From Nakamurella leprariae (GTDB taxonomy: Bacteria; Actinomycetota; Actinomycetes; Mycobacteriales; Nakamurellaceae), in contig NZ_JAERWK010000020.1 in the NCBI RefSeq assembly GCF_016918035.1, positions 159,495-223,494 on the forward strand: a DNA stretch of 64,000 nt, read 5' to 3'. A model generated the notes under the pieces. The model was not told the origin of the DNA, ran no database searches, and saw only the letters and a list, made by a program, of their open reading frames with translations. How positions within the stretch are numbered: position 1 is the stretch's first letter; each line of letters opens with the position of its first letter. Positions 25,262-33,692 of the stretch are shown here, piece after piece. The position numbers were made by a program, and so were the translations under genes.

Positions 25262-26003
25262 GGTATGCCGTCCTCACCTCAGCGCTCGACAACACCTCGA
25301 GCGGTTCGCCGTGCATGATGCGACGGCCGAAGTTGAGCACCGTGACCTCGTCGCACACCTTGGCGATGACGTCCATGTCGTGCTCCACGATGACCACGCT
25401 GACCCCCTCGTCCCGCAGCCGCCGGATCCGGGTGGACAGCTGACCGCGGCCCTCGGTGGTCATCCCCGCCGCCGGCTCGTCCAGCAGCAGCACCTTCGGC
25501 CGGGTGGCCATGGCCCGGGCCATCTCCAGCTGCTTCTGCACGCCGTACGGCAGCTGGGACACCGGGCGCTTGCCGTACCGGGCCAGGTCGAACAGCTCCA
25601 GCGTGTCCTTGGCCTCGGCCAGCAGCCGGCGGTCCGAGGCGGTGCGGAACGGCAGCAGGGAGCTCAGACCGGTGCGCGCGTGGGCGTGCTGGCCGATCAT
25701 CACGTTCTCCAGCACCGACAGTCCGCCGAAGAGCCGGATGTTCTGGAAGGTGCGGACCACCCCGAGCGGCACCCGGCGCTGCGGGGTGAGCCCGGTGATG
25801 TCCCGCCCGCGCAGCTGCACCGTGCCGGCGTTCGGCAGCAGGTAACCCGACATCACCGACAGCAGCGTGGTCTTGCCGGCGCCGTTCGGTCCGACGATCC
25901 CGTGGATGGTGCCCTCGTGCAGGGTGACGTCGATGTCCTCCAGGGCCTGCACACTGCCGAAGCTCTTCGACAGGCCGGTGGCCTGCAGCAGTGGTTCAGC
26001 CAA
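25251..26003 (-). CDS. livG: Branched-chain-type ABC importer ATPase (LivG)
   Basis: A 250-residue ATPase of the LivG family: Walker A GPNGAGKTTLLSV, the LivG-typical VRTFQNIRLFGGLSVLENV, the signature region QLPYGVQKQLEMARA (divergent LSGGQ), Walker B VLLLDEPAAGM and H-loop IVEHDMDVI. The TTG start at 26003 has a strong GGAGGAGG upstream and overlaps the LivM stop by 8 bases; no ATG or GTG serves better. Confidence 0.9.
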   Translation of the reverse strand: MAEPLLQATGLSKSFGSVQALEDIDVTLHEGTIHGIVGPNGAGKTTLLSVMSGYLLPNAGTVQLRGRDITGLTPQRRVPLGVVRTFQNIRLFGGLSVLENVMIGQHAHARTGLSSLLPFRTASDRRLLAEAKDTLELFDLARYGKRPVSQLPYGVQKQLEMARAMATRPKVLLLDEPAAGMTTEGRGQLSTRIRRLRDEGVSVVIVEHDMDVIAKVCDEVTVLNFGRRIMHGEPLEVLSSAEVRTAYLGT

Positions 26004-26883
26004 CGGACTCCTCCTCCCGCACACGCGGTTCCGGTTCCGGCGCGGCGCGGCGCAGGCTCAGCCCGACCGGGAAGATGCCGGCCCGGCTCCGGCCGATCAG
26101 GCCCTGGGGCCGGACGATCATCAGCACGACGAAGAGCAACCCGTAGATGATCTGGTACCAGTCGGCCAGGCCGTTGAAGTAGATCGGCAGCAGGCCCAGG
26201 ACGATCGCGCCGATGGCCGCGCCCCAGAAGTACTGCACGCCACCGAACACGCAGAACAGGATGATGATCAGGGACTGCTGCGGGCCGTACAGGCCCGGGT
26301 TGATGATCAGCTGCTGGTGCGCGGCCAGGCCGCCGGCGATGCCGGTGACCGCCGCCGAGGTGGCGAAGGCGCCGACCGCGACCAGAGTGATCTTGACACC
26401 CGATCCCATGGCGGCCCGCTCGTCCTCGCGGATCGCCTCGTAGGCCAGGCCCATCCGGGACCGGGTGAGCAGGATCAGGTACGCGACCACCAGCACCACG
26501 CAGATGAGCACCATCGTGACGGTGGTGCCGGTCATCCCGAGCAGGCCGGACCCGCCACCCACGTAGTCCCACTGGTTCAGCAGGGTGATGAGCAGCTCGG
26601 AGAACACCAGCGTGATGATGGCCAGGTAGAGCATCGACAACCGCAACGCGATCCAGCCGACCAGCGCGCCGGCCACCGCGGAGACCACCGCGCCGGCGAT
26701 CAGCGCGAGCGGCAGCGGCCAGCCCATCTTGAGGGTGAGGATGGACGAGCCGTACGCGCCGATGGCCATGAAGGCGGCGTGGCCGAACGAGTACTTCCCG
26801 GTGGAGACCGCGATCCAGTAGCCCAGGGCGAGCAGGACGTTGATGCCGGTCTGGATCAGGACCGCTTCGGTGAACGCTGACAT
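25996..26883 (-). CDS. livM: Branched-chain-type ABC importer permease (LivM)
   Basis: A 295-residue inner-membrane permease with 8-9 helices and the LivM segments STGKYSFGHAAFMAIGAYGS near the N-terminus and RSRMGLAYEAIREDERAA, the cytoplasmic coupling loop. The C-terminal tail is Arg/Glu-rich. Its ATG shares one base with the LivH stop. Confidence 0.92.
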   Translation of the reverse strand: MSAFTEAVLIQTGINVLLALGYWIAVSTGKYSFGHAAFMAIGAYGSSILTLKMGWPLPLALIAGAVVSAVAGALVGWIALRLSMLYLAIITLVFSELLITLLNQWDYVGGGSGLLGMTGTTVTMVLICVVLVVAYLILLTRSRMGLAYEAIREDERAAMGSGVKITLVAVGAFATSAAVTGIAGGLAAHQQLIINPGLYGPQQSLIIILFCVFGGVQYFWGAAIGAIVLGLLPIYFNGLADWYQIIYGLLFVVLMIVRPQGLIGRSRAGIFPVGLSLRRAAPEPEPRVREEESVG

Positions 26884-27761
26884 CAGACACGCTCCAGAAC
26901 GCCGGCGTTGCGCCCGAACAGACCCTGGGGGCGGAACAGCAGGAAGGCGGCGACCACGATGTACACGACGATGTCCCGCATCGTGGCCGAGAGGTAGACG
27001 ACGGACAGCGTCTCGACCATGCCGACCGCGATGGCCGCGACGACCGCGCCCTTGACGCTGCCCAGGCCGCCGATGACGATGATGATCAACGCCGACAGCG
27101 TGGTGGCGAAGCCGTCCAGCGGGCTCACCGCGTGGAAGGCCAGGCCGGTCAGCAGACCGGCCGCGCCGGCCAGCATGCCGGACAGGGCGAAGGTCAGGAT
27201 GACCACCCGCTCCACCGGCACACCGAGCAGGCCGGACATGGTGACGTCGTCGGAGACACCGCGGATGGCGGTTCCCCAGCGCGACCGCTCCAGGAACACG
27301 TACAGCCCCACGGTGAGCGCGGCCGACAGCACCAGGATCACCAGTTGGGAGGCGGTGACGTCGATCGGGCCGAGATCCCAGCGGGTTCCCGGGTAGACGT
27401 CCGGGATGACCTGCTGCTCACTGCCGAAGATCTTGATGACCAGGGCGGTCAGCACGATGCCGACCCCGAGCGAGGACAGGATCGACGCGTTCGGGTAGTC
27501 CCGGCTGACGTACTTGAACGACACGAAGTAGACCAGCACCGAGAGCAGCCCGCCGATCACCAGCGACGCCAGGAAGGCGACGAAGAAGGGCATCTCGAGT
27601 CGGTTCAACAACACCGAGGACACGATGGCGCTGACCATCGCCGTCTCGCCGAGCGAGAAGTTGAGCCGGTCCATGGCGCCGACGACCAGGTTGAAACCCA
27701 GCGCGGCCAGACAGAAGGTCGCGCCGAGCAACAGCCCGTTGAACAGTTGTTGCACCAACAT
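26883..27761 (-). CDS. livH: Branched-chain-type ABC importer permease (LivH)
   Basis: A 292-residue permease with LivH segments LAALGFNLVVGAMDRLNFSLGE and IIIVIGGLGSVKGAVVAA, and the coupling loop RSRWGTAIRGVSDDVTMSG. Follows the binding-protein gene by 28 bases. The ATG at 27761 is chosen because the first helix FNGLLLGATFCLAAL begins right after it. Confidence 0.92.
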   Translation of the reverse strand: MLVQQLFNGLLLGATFCLAALGFNLVVGAMDRLNFSLGETAMVSAIVSSVLLNRLEMPFFVAFLASLVIGGLLSVLVYFVSFKYVSRDYPNASILSSLGVGIVLTALVIKIFGSEQQVIPDVYPGTRWDLGPIDVTASQLVILVLSAALTVGLYVFLERSRWGTAIRGVSDDVTMSGLLGVPVERVVILTFALSGMLAGAAGLLTGLAFHAVSPLDGFATTLSALIIIVIGGLGSVKGAVVAAIAVGMVETLSVVYLSATMRDIVVYIVVAAFLLFRPQGLFGRNAGVLERV

Positions 27762-27789
27762 CAGATGTGCTCCCCGTCTCCGGTGCCGC

Positions 27790-29013
27790 TCAGTTCGAGG
27801 CGCCGGCCGAGACGTCGGAGTGGTCCTCGATGACGAACTCACCGCCCTGGACGACCGCGACCAGCGACGGGCGGTCACCGGTGCCGTCCTCCTTGAAAGC
27901 CGTCCGGCCGGCCATGCCGTCATACTCGGTGAGGGCCTTCAGGCCCTCCTGGATGGCGACCCGGTTGGCCGCGAGATCGCCGTCGGCCGTGAGCCCCTGC
28001 TCCTCGATCACCTGGGCGATCATGTGGACCGCGTCGTAGGCGTAGGCGTAGTTCAGCGGGATGTCGGTCAGCCCGCTGGCCTGCTCGGCCGCGGCCAGCA
28101 GGCCCTTGGCCGGCTCCTCCGGATTCGTCGGGTCGTACTGCGTCGCCGAGAGCGTGCCGTCGGTCGCGTCGCCGCCGGCCTGGATGTACGCGGCGCCACC
28201 GGACTGCAGCGAACTGGTGCCCAGCAGGTCGAAGTCCAGGCCCTGGCTGCGCACCTCGCGGGCGATCCGGCCGGCGTCGGCCGGGCCGGCGGCCAGCGCG
28301 AGGACATCCGGTGCGGCGGCACCGATCTGGGTGACCTGGGAGGCGAAGCTGGAATCACCGGTCTTGAACGACGCGCTGACCACGACGTCGATGCCGGCCT
28401 GGGCGAAGACGTCCTCGAACAGCGGGATCTGGGCCTTGGTGGTCGCGGTGACGTCGTCGCCGATGATGGCCGCGGTCTTGTAGCCCTTGTCCTTGGCGAT
28501 CTGCAGCAGGGCCGGCGTGCTGACGTCGACATCGGCCTCGGCCAGGGTGAAGCCGAACGGCACGGCGTTGTCCAGCACGCCCGGACGGCCGGCGCCCGGG
28601 CTCACCGCCGGGATCTGCAGCTGCTTGGCCACGGTGAAGGCGATCTCCGTCGCGGCGCTGTCGACCGGGCCGACGATCGCGACGGCGCCGTCCTGCACCA
28701 ACCGGGGCACCAGCGTGGTGCCGTTCTTCGGCTCGCCCTGGACGTCGACCGTGACGGTCTCGATCTGGGCCCCGTTGATGCCGCCCTCGGCGTTGATCTG
28801 CTCGATGGCGTCGTTCGCCCCGTCGATCGCGGTCTTGTTGTTGTCGGCGAAGGCACCGGCACTGTTGTTGATCAGACCGATCTTCCAGGTGCCGCCACCG
28901 GAGCCACCGGAGCCGGACCCACCCGAGCCGCCGCTGTCGCTGCCGCACGCCGAGAGCGCGAGCGTGCCGGCGAGTACCGCAGCGACCCCCAAGGTCATGC
29001 CACGTCGCTTCAT
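27790..29013 (-). CDS. livK: Branched-chain-type ABC importer binding lipoprotein (LivK)
   Basis: A 407-residue periplasmic-binding-protein type I (Peripla_BP_6). Signal peptide MKRRGMTLGVAAVLAGTLAL with lipobox LSAC (Cys23), followed by a Gly/Ser linker of about 18 residues. The mature domain begins TWKIGLINNSAGAFAD and contains DGANDAIEQINAEGGING and VAIVGPVDSAATEIAF. Ligand is not readable from sequence; in this family it may be amino acids, amides, aromatic acids or others. First gene of an eight-gene operon (livKHMGF, SDR, hydrolase, cupin), whose enzyme genes suggest that the cargo is a degradable acid (inference). Confidence 0.92.
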   Translation of the reverse strand: MKRRGMTLGVAAVLAGTLALSACGSDSGGSGGSGSGGSGGGTWKIGLINNSAGAFADNNKTAIDGANDAIEQINAEGGINGAQIETVTVDVQGEPKNGTTLVPRLVQDGAVAIVGPVDSAATEIAFTVAKQLQIPAVSPGAGRPGVLDNAVPFGFTLAEADVDVSTPALLQIAKDKGYKTAAIIGDDVTATTKAQIPLFEDVFAQAGIDVVVSASFKTGDSSFASQVTQIGAAAPDVLALAAGPADAGRIAREVRSQGLDFDLLGTSSLQSGGAAYIQAGGDATDGTLSATQYDPTNPEEPAKGLLAAAEQASGLTDIPLNYAYAYDAVHMIAQVIEEQGLTADGDLAANRVAIQEGLKALTEYDGMAGRTAFKEDGTGDRPSLVAVVQGGEFVIEDHSDVSAGASN

Positions 29014-29224
29014 CCTGATGTTTCCCTCTCCTGCAACGACTCTGTCGGGTGATGGGTGGTGCCGGGACGTCTGTGGGACCGCGAGCTCCGGCCGGTGGGC
29101 CCTGCCGCGTCGCTGCGGCGGGCATCGGCGCCCGGACACGTGCCGGGTCCTGGAGGTCAACGGCCCCGCCCGCCAGCGGGACTGCCGGCGGCGGATGTTC
29201 GTCCGATCACATCTGGTCCGGCTC

Positions 29225-29239
29225 ATTTTGTACGCAATC
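29225..29239 (-). promoter_or_regulatory. GATTGYRTWC element upstream of livK
   Basis: On the minus strand GATTGCGTACAAAAT, 212 bases before the livK start. Nearly identical to the element at 39931 (GATTGCGTACAAACT). Confidence 0.6.
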
Positions 29240-29424
29240 CGGCGTGATGGCAAGACTTGCCAGCACGTTCGGATCAACTCGGTGATGCCCATCCGGTCCG
29301 GCCCGGATGTCGCGCCGAGCGGTCCGATCAGCCGATTCTGTGACCGAACCGGACGGGCGGGCGCACCGGACGCCCGGTGGACGCCGCCTGTCGGGCAGCC
29401 TGCCTGACGACCTGGGCGACCGAA

Positions 29425-29437
29425 GTTGTATCCAACC
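29425..29437. promoter_or_regulatory. GTTGTATCCAACC, element-like inverted repeat
   Basis: Perfect GTTG-TATC-CAAC inverted repeat, similar to the TTGTATACAA core of the shared element, about 50 bases past the 3' end of the gntR gene. Confidence 0.4.
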
Positions 29438-29487
29438 GGCGATCGATCACGGCCGCGATCGGACTGCGCTCGGTGCCGGCCGGGACG

Positions 29488-30228
29488 TCAGCCGGCCGCT
29501 GGACGCCGTGGGCGACGGGCCGTGGCCCGGACCGCGGGGTCCGGGGTCGAGGGCTCCTCGACCACCGGCGGGTCGTCCACGGTGTCCGGGTCGGCCGCGG
29601 ACTCGAGCACCGTGTTGCGCGCGGCCAGGATGTGGGTGCGCATGACCGACTCGGCCCACATCCCGTCCCGGGCGCGGATGGCCTCGACCAGCTCGTTGTG
29701 ATGCATCGTGCTGGCCCGCATCCGGGGCGGCGAGTACCGCTGGAAGGTCCGGGTGATCAGCGGGACCTCCATCATCCCGCGGACCAGGGACGCCAGCTGC
29801 GCGTTCCGGGAGCCCTGGACGATGGCCCGGTGGAACTCGCCGTTCAGCACGGTCATCTCGTCCGCCGGCGGGGTCCCCCGGTTGCTGAGCGCCTCCATCC
29901 GGGCGGCGAGGTCGGCCAGGTGGTCCAGGTCCCGGTCACCGATCCGCTCCGCCGCCAGACGGGCGCCGTACCCCTCGAGCATGCTGCGCATCTCGTACAG
30001 GTCGGTGAGCTCCTCCGGCGACCAGGCCGTGACCCGGGCGCCGACGTTCGGGGTGAACTCGACCAGCCCCTCGGAGTCCAGTCGCCGCAGCGCTTCCCGG
30101 ACCGGCGTGCGCGACACGCCGACCAGCTCGGCCAGCTGGGCCTCGCGCAGCCGCTCCCCGCGGGCGAACCGGCCGGACAGCACCGCGGACCGGACGAACG
30201 CGTACGCGGTCTCCGCTGCCTTGGCCAT
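29488..30228 (-). CDS. GntR/FadR (FCD) transcriptional regulator
   Basis: A 246-residue regulator with an N-terminal winged helix (residues 5-72: RLREAQLAELVGVSRTPVRE, RLDSEGLVEFTPNVGARV) and an all-helical FCD effector domain (80-215). FCD metal-site histidines are visible in LNGEFHRAI, MHHNELVEAI and MRTHILAAR. FCD proteins usually bind carboxylic acids or CoA esters and recognise TTGTATACAA-like operators. The start has GGAGGAGAG upstream. It follows the CoA-transferase gene by 98 bases and may be cotranscribed with it, which would put it under an element-bearing promoter (autoregulation, inference). Likely regulator of the cluster. Confidence 0.9.
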   Translation of the reverse strand: MAKAAETAYAFVRSAVLSGRFARGERLREAQLAELVGVSRTPVREALRRLDSEGLVEFTPNVGARVTAWSPEELTDLYEMRSMLEGYGARLAAERIGDRDLDHLADLAARMEALSNRGTPPADEMTVLNGEFHRAIVQGSRNAQLASLVRGMMEVPLITRTFQRYSPPRMRASTMHHNELVEAIRARDGMWAESVMRTHILAARNTVLESAADPDTVDDPPVVEEPSTPDPAVRATARRPRRPAAG

Positions 30229-30326
30229 TCCGCTCTCCTCCCGGCGGGCCGATCACCGCGAGGGTGCACGACGACGTCGCGAGGGTAACCGCCTCGCGCC
30301 GTGCCCGTCCCCCACTCGCCCGGCGG

Positions 30327-31517
30327 TCATGCAGGTTCCGAGCCGGCGATCGCCGCCCGGAACCCGGCCAGCCACGCCCGCACCTCGCGATCGTGCTCGC
30401 CGTGGGCGGGGCCGCCCCACCGGATCCGCCCGGGCGTGCCGGACAGCTGTGGCGCGATCCCCTGCATCGGCACCGGGCCGAGCTGCGGATCGGGTACCTC
30501 GACGATGCTCTGCCGGGCCCGGAACTGCGGATCGGTGAGCATGTCGGCGGCGCGGTAGATCGCGCCGAACGGCACCGCGTGCTCGTCCAGCAGGACGGCG
30601 AGGTCGGCGGCCGACAGACCCGAGGTCCAGGTGTCCACCAGGTCGTCCAGTTCCGTCTGGTGCTCGCCCCGGGCGCCGTGCGTGGCGAATCGTGGGTCGG
30701 TGGCCAGCTCGGGCCGGCCCATGGCGGCGGCCAGCCGGCGGAAGACGGTGTCCTGGTTCGCGGCGATCAGCAGCAGCTGGTCGTCGGCGGTGCCGTAGAC
30801 GTTGCTCGGCGCGACCCCGGGCAGGATCGCCCCGGACCGGCGCCGGGTGACCCCGGCGACGGCGAAGTCGGACACCAGCGACTCGGTCATGGCCAGCACC
30901 GACTCGTAGATCGACACGTCGACGACCTGACCGGTCCCGGTCCGGTCGCGGCTGCGCAGCGCCAGCAGGGTGCCCAGGGCCGCGTGCATCCCGGCGAGCA
31001 GGTCCCCCAGCGAGACCCCGAACCGGCTCGGCGGCCGGTCCGGGTCGCCGATCAGGTAGCGCAGGCCACCCATGGCCTCACCGATCGAGCCGTAGCCGGC
31101 CCGGGGGGCGTAGGGCCCGTACTGCCCGAAGCCGCTCACCCGGGTCAGCACGATCCCGGCGTTCACCGCGGCCAGGTCGTCGTAGGACAGCCCGAACTTC
31201 TCCATGGTGCCGGGCCGGAAGTTCTCGACCACCACGTCGGCCTGGGCCGCCAGTTCCAGGATGAAGTCGCGGCCCTCGGCGGTGCGCAGATCGGCCGTCA
31301 CGCAGCGTTTGCCGCGGGCGATGACGTTCCAGCTCAGCGATCGGCCGTCCCGCACCACCCCCCACGACCGCATCGGGTCGCCCCGGTCCGGCTCCTCGAC
31401 CTTGATGACGTCGGCCCCGAAGTCGGCCAGCAGCTGACCACAGAACGGCCCGGCGATCAGCTGCCCGAGCTCGATCACGCGGATGCCGTGCAACGGGCTG
31501 GGTGAGTCAGTGCTCAT
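30327..31517 (-). CDS. CaiB/BaiF-type CoA-transferase
   Basis: A 396-residue class III CoA-transferase that moves CoA from an acyl-CoA donor to a free acid. The N-terminus IRVIELGQLIAGPFCGQLLAD, GADVIKVEEPDRGDPMR, NFRPGTMEKFGLSYDDL and the catalytic Asp in GVSLGDLLAGMHAALG (about residue 168) are all conserved. The start has AGGGGA 7 bases upstream. It would activate the imported acid as a CoA thioester, the entry step of the proposed pathway (inference). A GATTGYRTWC element is 53 bases before the start. Confidence 0.92.
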   Translation of the reverse strand: MSTDSPSPLHGIRVIELGQLIAGPFCGQLLADFGADVIKVEEPDRGDPMRSWGVVRDGRSLSWNVIARGKRCVTADLRTAEGRDFILELAAQADVVVENFRPGTMEKFGLSYDDLAAVNAGIVLTRVSGFGQYGPYAPRAGYGSIGEAMGGLRYLIGDPDRPPSRFGVSLGDLLAGMHAALGTLLALRSRDRTGTGQVVDVSIYESVLAMTESLVSDFAVAGVTRRRSGAILPGVAPSNVYGTADDQLLLIAANQDTVFRRLAAAMGRPELATDPRFATHGARGEHQTELDDLVDTWTSGLSAADLAVLLDEHAVPFGAIYRAADMLTDPQFRARQSIVEVPDPQLGPVPMQGIAPQLSGTPGRIRWGGPAHGEHDREVRAWLAGFRAAIAGSEPA

Positions 31518-31569
31518 CTGGGTGTCCCCTCTGCGGGATCCGGCACAAGTAGGACCACGAGTGCGCCAT

Positions 31570-31582
31570 TTGAATACAATCG
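31570..31582 (-). promoter_or_regulatory. GATTGYRTWC element at the CoA-transferase promoter
   Basis: Minus strand CGATTGTATTCAA, in the divergent region between the CoA-transferase and the hypothetical gene at 31702. Confidence 0.6.
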
Positions 31583-31631
31583 TCGGTGCGTCACGGCACT
31601 GTCAACAGGCTCTTGCCCGGGCGAGCGCGAC

Positions 31632-31641
31632 GATTGCATAC
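31632..31641 (+). promoter_or_regulatory. GATTGYRTWC element upstream of the gene at 31702
   Basis: GATTGCATAC, 61 bases before the start of the plus-strand gene; second element in the same divergent region. Confidence 0.6.
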
Positions 31642-31701
31642 TTTGCCAGCCGATGGCCGATCCGCGCCATTCCGGCCCACGGGTTCGACGAGGAGCCGCC
31701 G

Positions 31702-32700
31702 ATGTCTGTCCCGCCCCGCATCGACAGTGACGCCGCGCCAGTCGATGTCGAGGACCAGCCGTCCGCCGCCGAGCTGGCCCGGATGTGCCGCAGTCCACAC
31801 GTCCGGCTCACCGATGCGGTCACCGACGGTGGGCCGACCGCGGGCCGGGCCACCTGGTGGCACATGGTCGAACTCGTCCACGACATCGCGGCGTTGTATG
31901 CGAACTGGTGCACCGCGACGACCGACTGGTTGCTGCGCACCCACGGCTTCGCCGCCGCCGCGGCCGTGTTCCCGGTGTCCGAGCTGCTGCCGGGCGGGCC
32001 GGTGACGGTGTTGTCGCCGGAGCAGACCGCGCTGGCCCGGGCCGTGTACCGGGCGACCGACTTCCCCACGGAACGCTCCGATCTGGAACGCCGGGTGGGC
32101 GCGGCGGAGGCCGTCGCCGCGCTCACGGCGCTGTGGGACGAGGTGCACGCCGCGCTGGACGCGGCGGAGGTGTTGCGCCGCGACGCGGCCACCGCGCTGG
32201 TCTCGCTGGTGCACGACCGGTACGGCCCCGACGGTCTGGAGGACTGCCTGCGGCACGCCACCGGCCTGGTGTGGCGGCCCCGGATGGCGGCCGACCTGGG
32301 CCGGCCACCCCTGGTCCGGCTCCGGGCGTGGGCGGAGAAGATGTCGGTCGGCCACAACGGCGCCGTGTCCATCCGGGCCGAGGCGGACCGCTGGGTGATC
32401 GTGCTGGATCCGTGCGGGTCGTGCGGTCGGCAGCTGCTGACCGGTCGGTACCGGGACCCGTGGAACTTCCGGGTGGTCGCCCCGGGCCACCGAGTCGGGT
32501 TCCTGCGCGACGACATCACCGTCTACCAGGCGCATCTGGCCGTGGCCCACACGATGGTGCCGATCGAGCTGACCGGGGCGCCGTGGCCGGCCATGCAGTG
32601 CGCCGGGTTGGCCGCCCGGCCCTGTGAACTGGTGCTGTACCGGGATCCGGCCACCACGGCGGAGCCGTTCTACGCCCAGGTGGGCATGACCCGCCCCTGA
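31702..32700 (+). CDS. Uncharacterised protein with DPCGSCG motif
   Basis: A 332-residue soluble protein, unknown function. N-terminal half is helical and Ala/Arg-rich (VELVHDIAALYANWCTATTD, then LWDEVHAALDAAEVLRRD); the C-terminal part (residues 215-320) is more conserved in look: GHNGAVSIRAEADRWVIVLD, DPCGSCGRQLLTGRYRD, then VAHTMVPIELTGAPWPAMQC. The Cys pair in CGSC and a late Cys could bind a metal or act as nucleophile. The ATG has GAGGAG 6 bases upstream. Related proteins are, to my memory, found near amidohydrolases and transporters in catabolic clusters, but I cannot name a family with certainty. Single gene under an element-bearing promoter. Confidence 0.7.
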   Translation: MSVPPRIDSDAAPVDVEDQPSAAELARMCRSPHVRLTDAVTDGGPTAGRATWWHMVELVHDIAALYANWCTATTDWLLRTHGFAAAAAVFPVSELLPGGPVTVLSPEQTALARAVYRATDFPTERSDLERRVGAAEAVAALTALWDEVHAALDAAEVLRRDAATALVSLVHDRYGPDGLEDCLRHATGLVWRPRMAADLGRPPLVRLRAWAEKMSVGHNGAVSIRAEADRWVIVLDPCGSCGRQLLTGRYRDPWNFRVVAPGHRVGFLRDDITVYQAHLAVAHTMVPIELTGAPWPAMQCAGLAARPCELVLYRDPATTAEPFYAQVGMTRP

Positions 32701-32701
32701 C

Positions 32702-32716
32702 CCGCCCCGGGGGCGG
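32702..32716. terminator. GC hairpin between convergent genes
   Basis: CCGCCC-CGG-GGGCGG, 6-base stem with a 3-base loop, directly after the stop at 32700 and before the convergent SDR stop. No T-run. Confidence 0.4.
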
Positions 32717-32720
32717 ACGC

Positions 32721-33458
32721 TCAGTTGTGCGTCCAGCCGCCGTCCACGTTGAACACCTGCCCGGTGACGAAGTCCGAGTCGCCGCTGCAGAGGAACTCGA
32801 TGGTGCCGGCCAGGTCCTCCGGGGTCTCGGTGCGGTGCAGGCACTGTTCAGCCCGGGTCCGCTCGATGAGGGCCTGCGCCGCAGCCGGGTCGTGCACGGC
32901 CTTGGGCGTGTCCACCGGGACGTAGCCCGGGGACACCGCGTTCACGCAGATGTTGTCGCCGCCCAGCTCCCGGGCCAGCGCCCGGGTCAGGCCCAGCGCG
33001 CCGCCCTTGGCCGCGATGTACGGGGCCAGCCCGATGGGGCCGCCGGTGAAGTAGCTGGACGAGCAGATGTTCACGATCTTGCCGGAGCCGGCCGCCCGCA
33101 TGGCCGGAAGCACGGCCACCGTGCACAGCCACTGCCCGGTCAGGTTGACCGCCAGCACGTGGTCCCACTGTGTGCGCGGCACGGTGTCGATGGGGGCGGT
33201 CGGATACATCGCGCCGCCGGCGTTGTTCACCAGGCCGTCGATGCGTCCCCACCGGTCCAGCACCGCGGCGGACATGGCGGCGGTGGAGTCCTCGTCGGTC
33301 ACGTCGGTGACGGCGGCCAGCGCCGCGTCCCCCAGCTCGGCGGCGGTGGCGGCCGCCCGGTCGGCGTCCAGGTCGGCGATCGCCACCCGCGCTCCCGCGC
33401 CGGCCAGTCGCCGCGCGTACGCCCGGCCCAGGCCCTGAGCGCCGCCGGTGACGACCAC
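32721..33458 (-). CDS. Short-chain dehydrogenase/reductase, N-terminus possibly frameshifted
   Basis: A classical SDR of 245 residues from a GTG directly before the cofactor loop (VVTGGAQGLGRAYARRLAG), with DGLVNNAGGAMYP, catalytic PYIAAKGGALGLTRA and FVTGQVFNVDGGW. The usual first strand residues (about 8-10) before VVTGG are present in the same frame upstream (GRLDGRVV) but no start codon precedes them; the preceding small reading frame is in another register. So a natural or sequencing frameshift near 33460-33490 is probable. Last gene of the operon that starts with the HGD-like protein. Confidence 0.8.
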   Translation of the reverse strand: MVVTGGAQGLGRAYARRLAGAGARVAIADLDADRAAATAAELGDAALAAVTDVTDEDSTAAMSAAVLDRWGRIDGLVNNAGGAMYPTAPIDTVPRTQWDHVLAVNLTGQWLCTVAVLPAMRAAGSGKIVNICSSSYFTGGPIGLAPYIAAKGGALGLTRALARELGGDNICVNAVSPGYVPVDTPKAVHDPAAAQALIERTRAEQCLHRTETPEDLAGTIEFLCSGDSDFVTGQVFNVDGGWTHN

Positions 33459-33664
33459 GACCCGGCCGTCCAGCCGGCCGCGGTGTCGAAGGCGCTGAAC
33501 GCCTCCATCCGCATCCGGTCGAGCGAGACCAGCCAGGCGATGCTGCGGATGCCGCCGAGGGTGCCGGCGGTGTCGGCGATCCCGTCGATGCGGCTGCGCA
33601 GGGCGGCCAGCGTGGCCTCGTCGGCCGGCCGCAGCAACTGCCGACTGGTGTTGAGGTAGAACAC
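33299..33664 (-). CDS. Short unknown reading frame upstream of the SDR
   Basis: Begins with GTG and a strong AAGGAG 6 bases upstream, 28 bases after the FAD oxidoreductase gene: FYLNTSRQLLRPADEATLAA, then RSIAWLVSLDRMRMEAFSAF. The first ~65 residues have normal protein composition; the rest, overlapping the SDR in another frame, is Arg/Pro-rich shadow sequence. It either ends in a real protein of about 65 residues fused by frameshift to the SDR, or is a short gene whose stop was lost. Unrecognised family. Confidence 0.35.
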   Translation of the reverse strand: MFYLNTSRQLLRPADEATLAALRSRIDGIADTAGTLGGIRSIAWLVSLDRMRMEAFSAFDTAAGWTAGSWSSPAALRAWAGRTRGDWPARERGWRSPTWTPTGRPPPPPSWGTRRWPPSPT

Positions 33665-33692
33665 GATCAGCTCCTTCTCATGGATCAGTGGG

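Larger units (their letters stand above)
29014..29487. other. Intergenic region with two regulatory elements
   Basis: About 470 bases upstream of livK and downstream of the gntR gene. Apart from the elements at 29225-29239 and 29425-29437, I see no gene or RNA in it. Confidence 0.7.
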
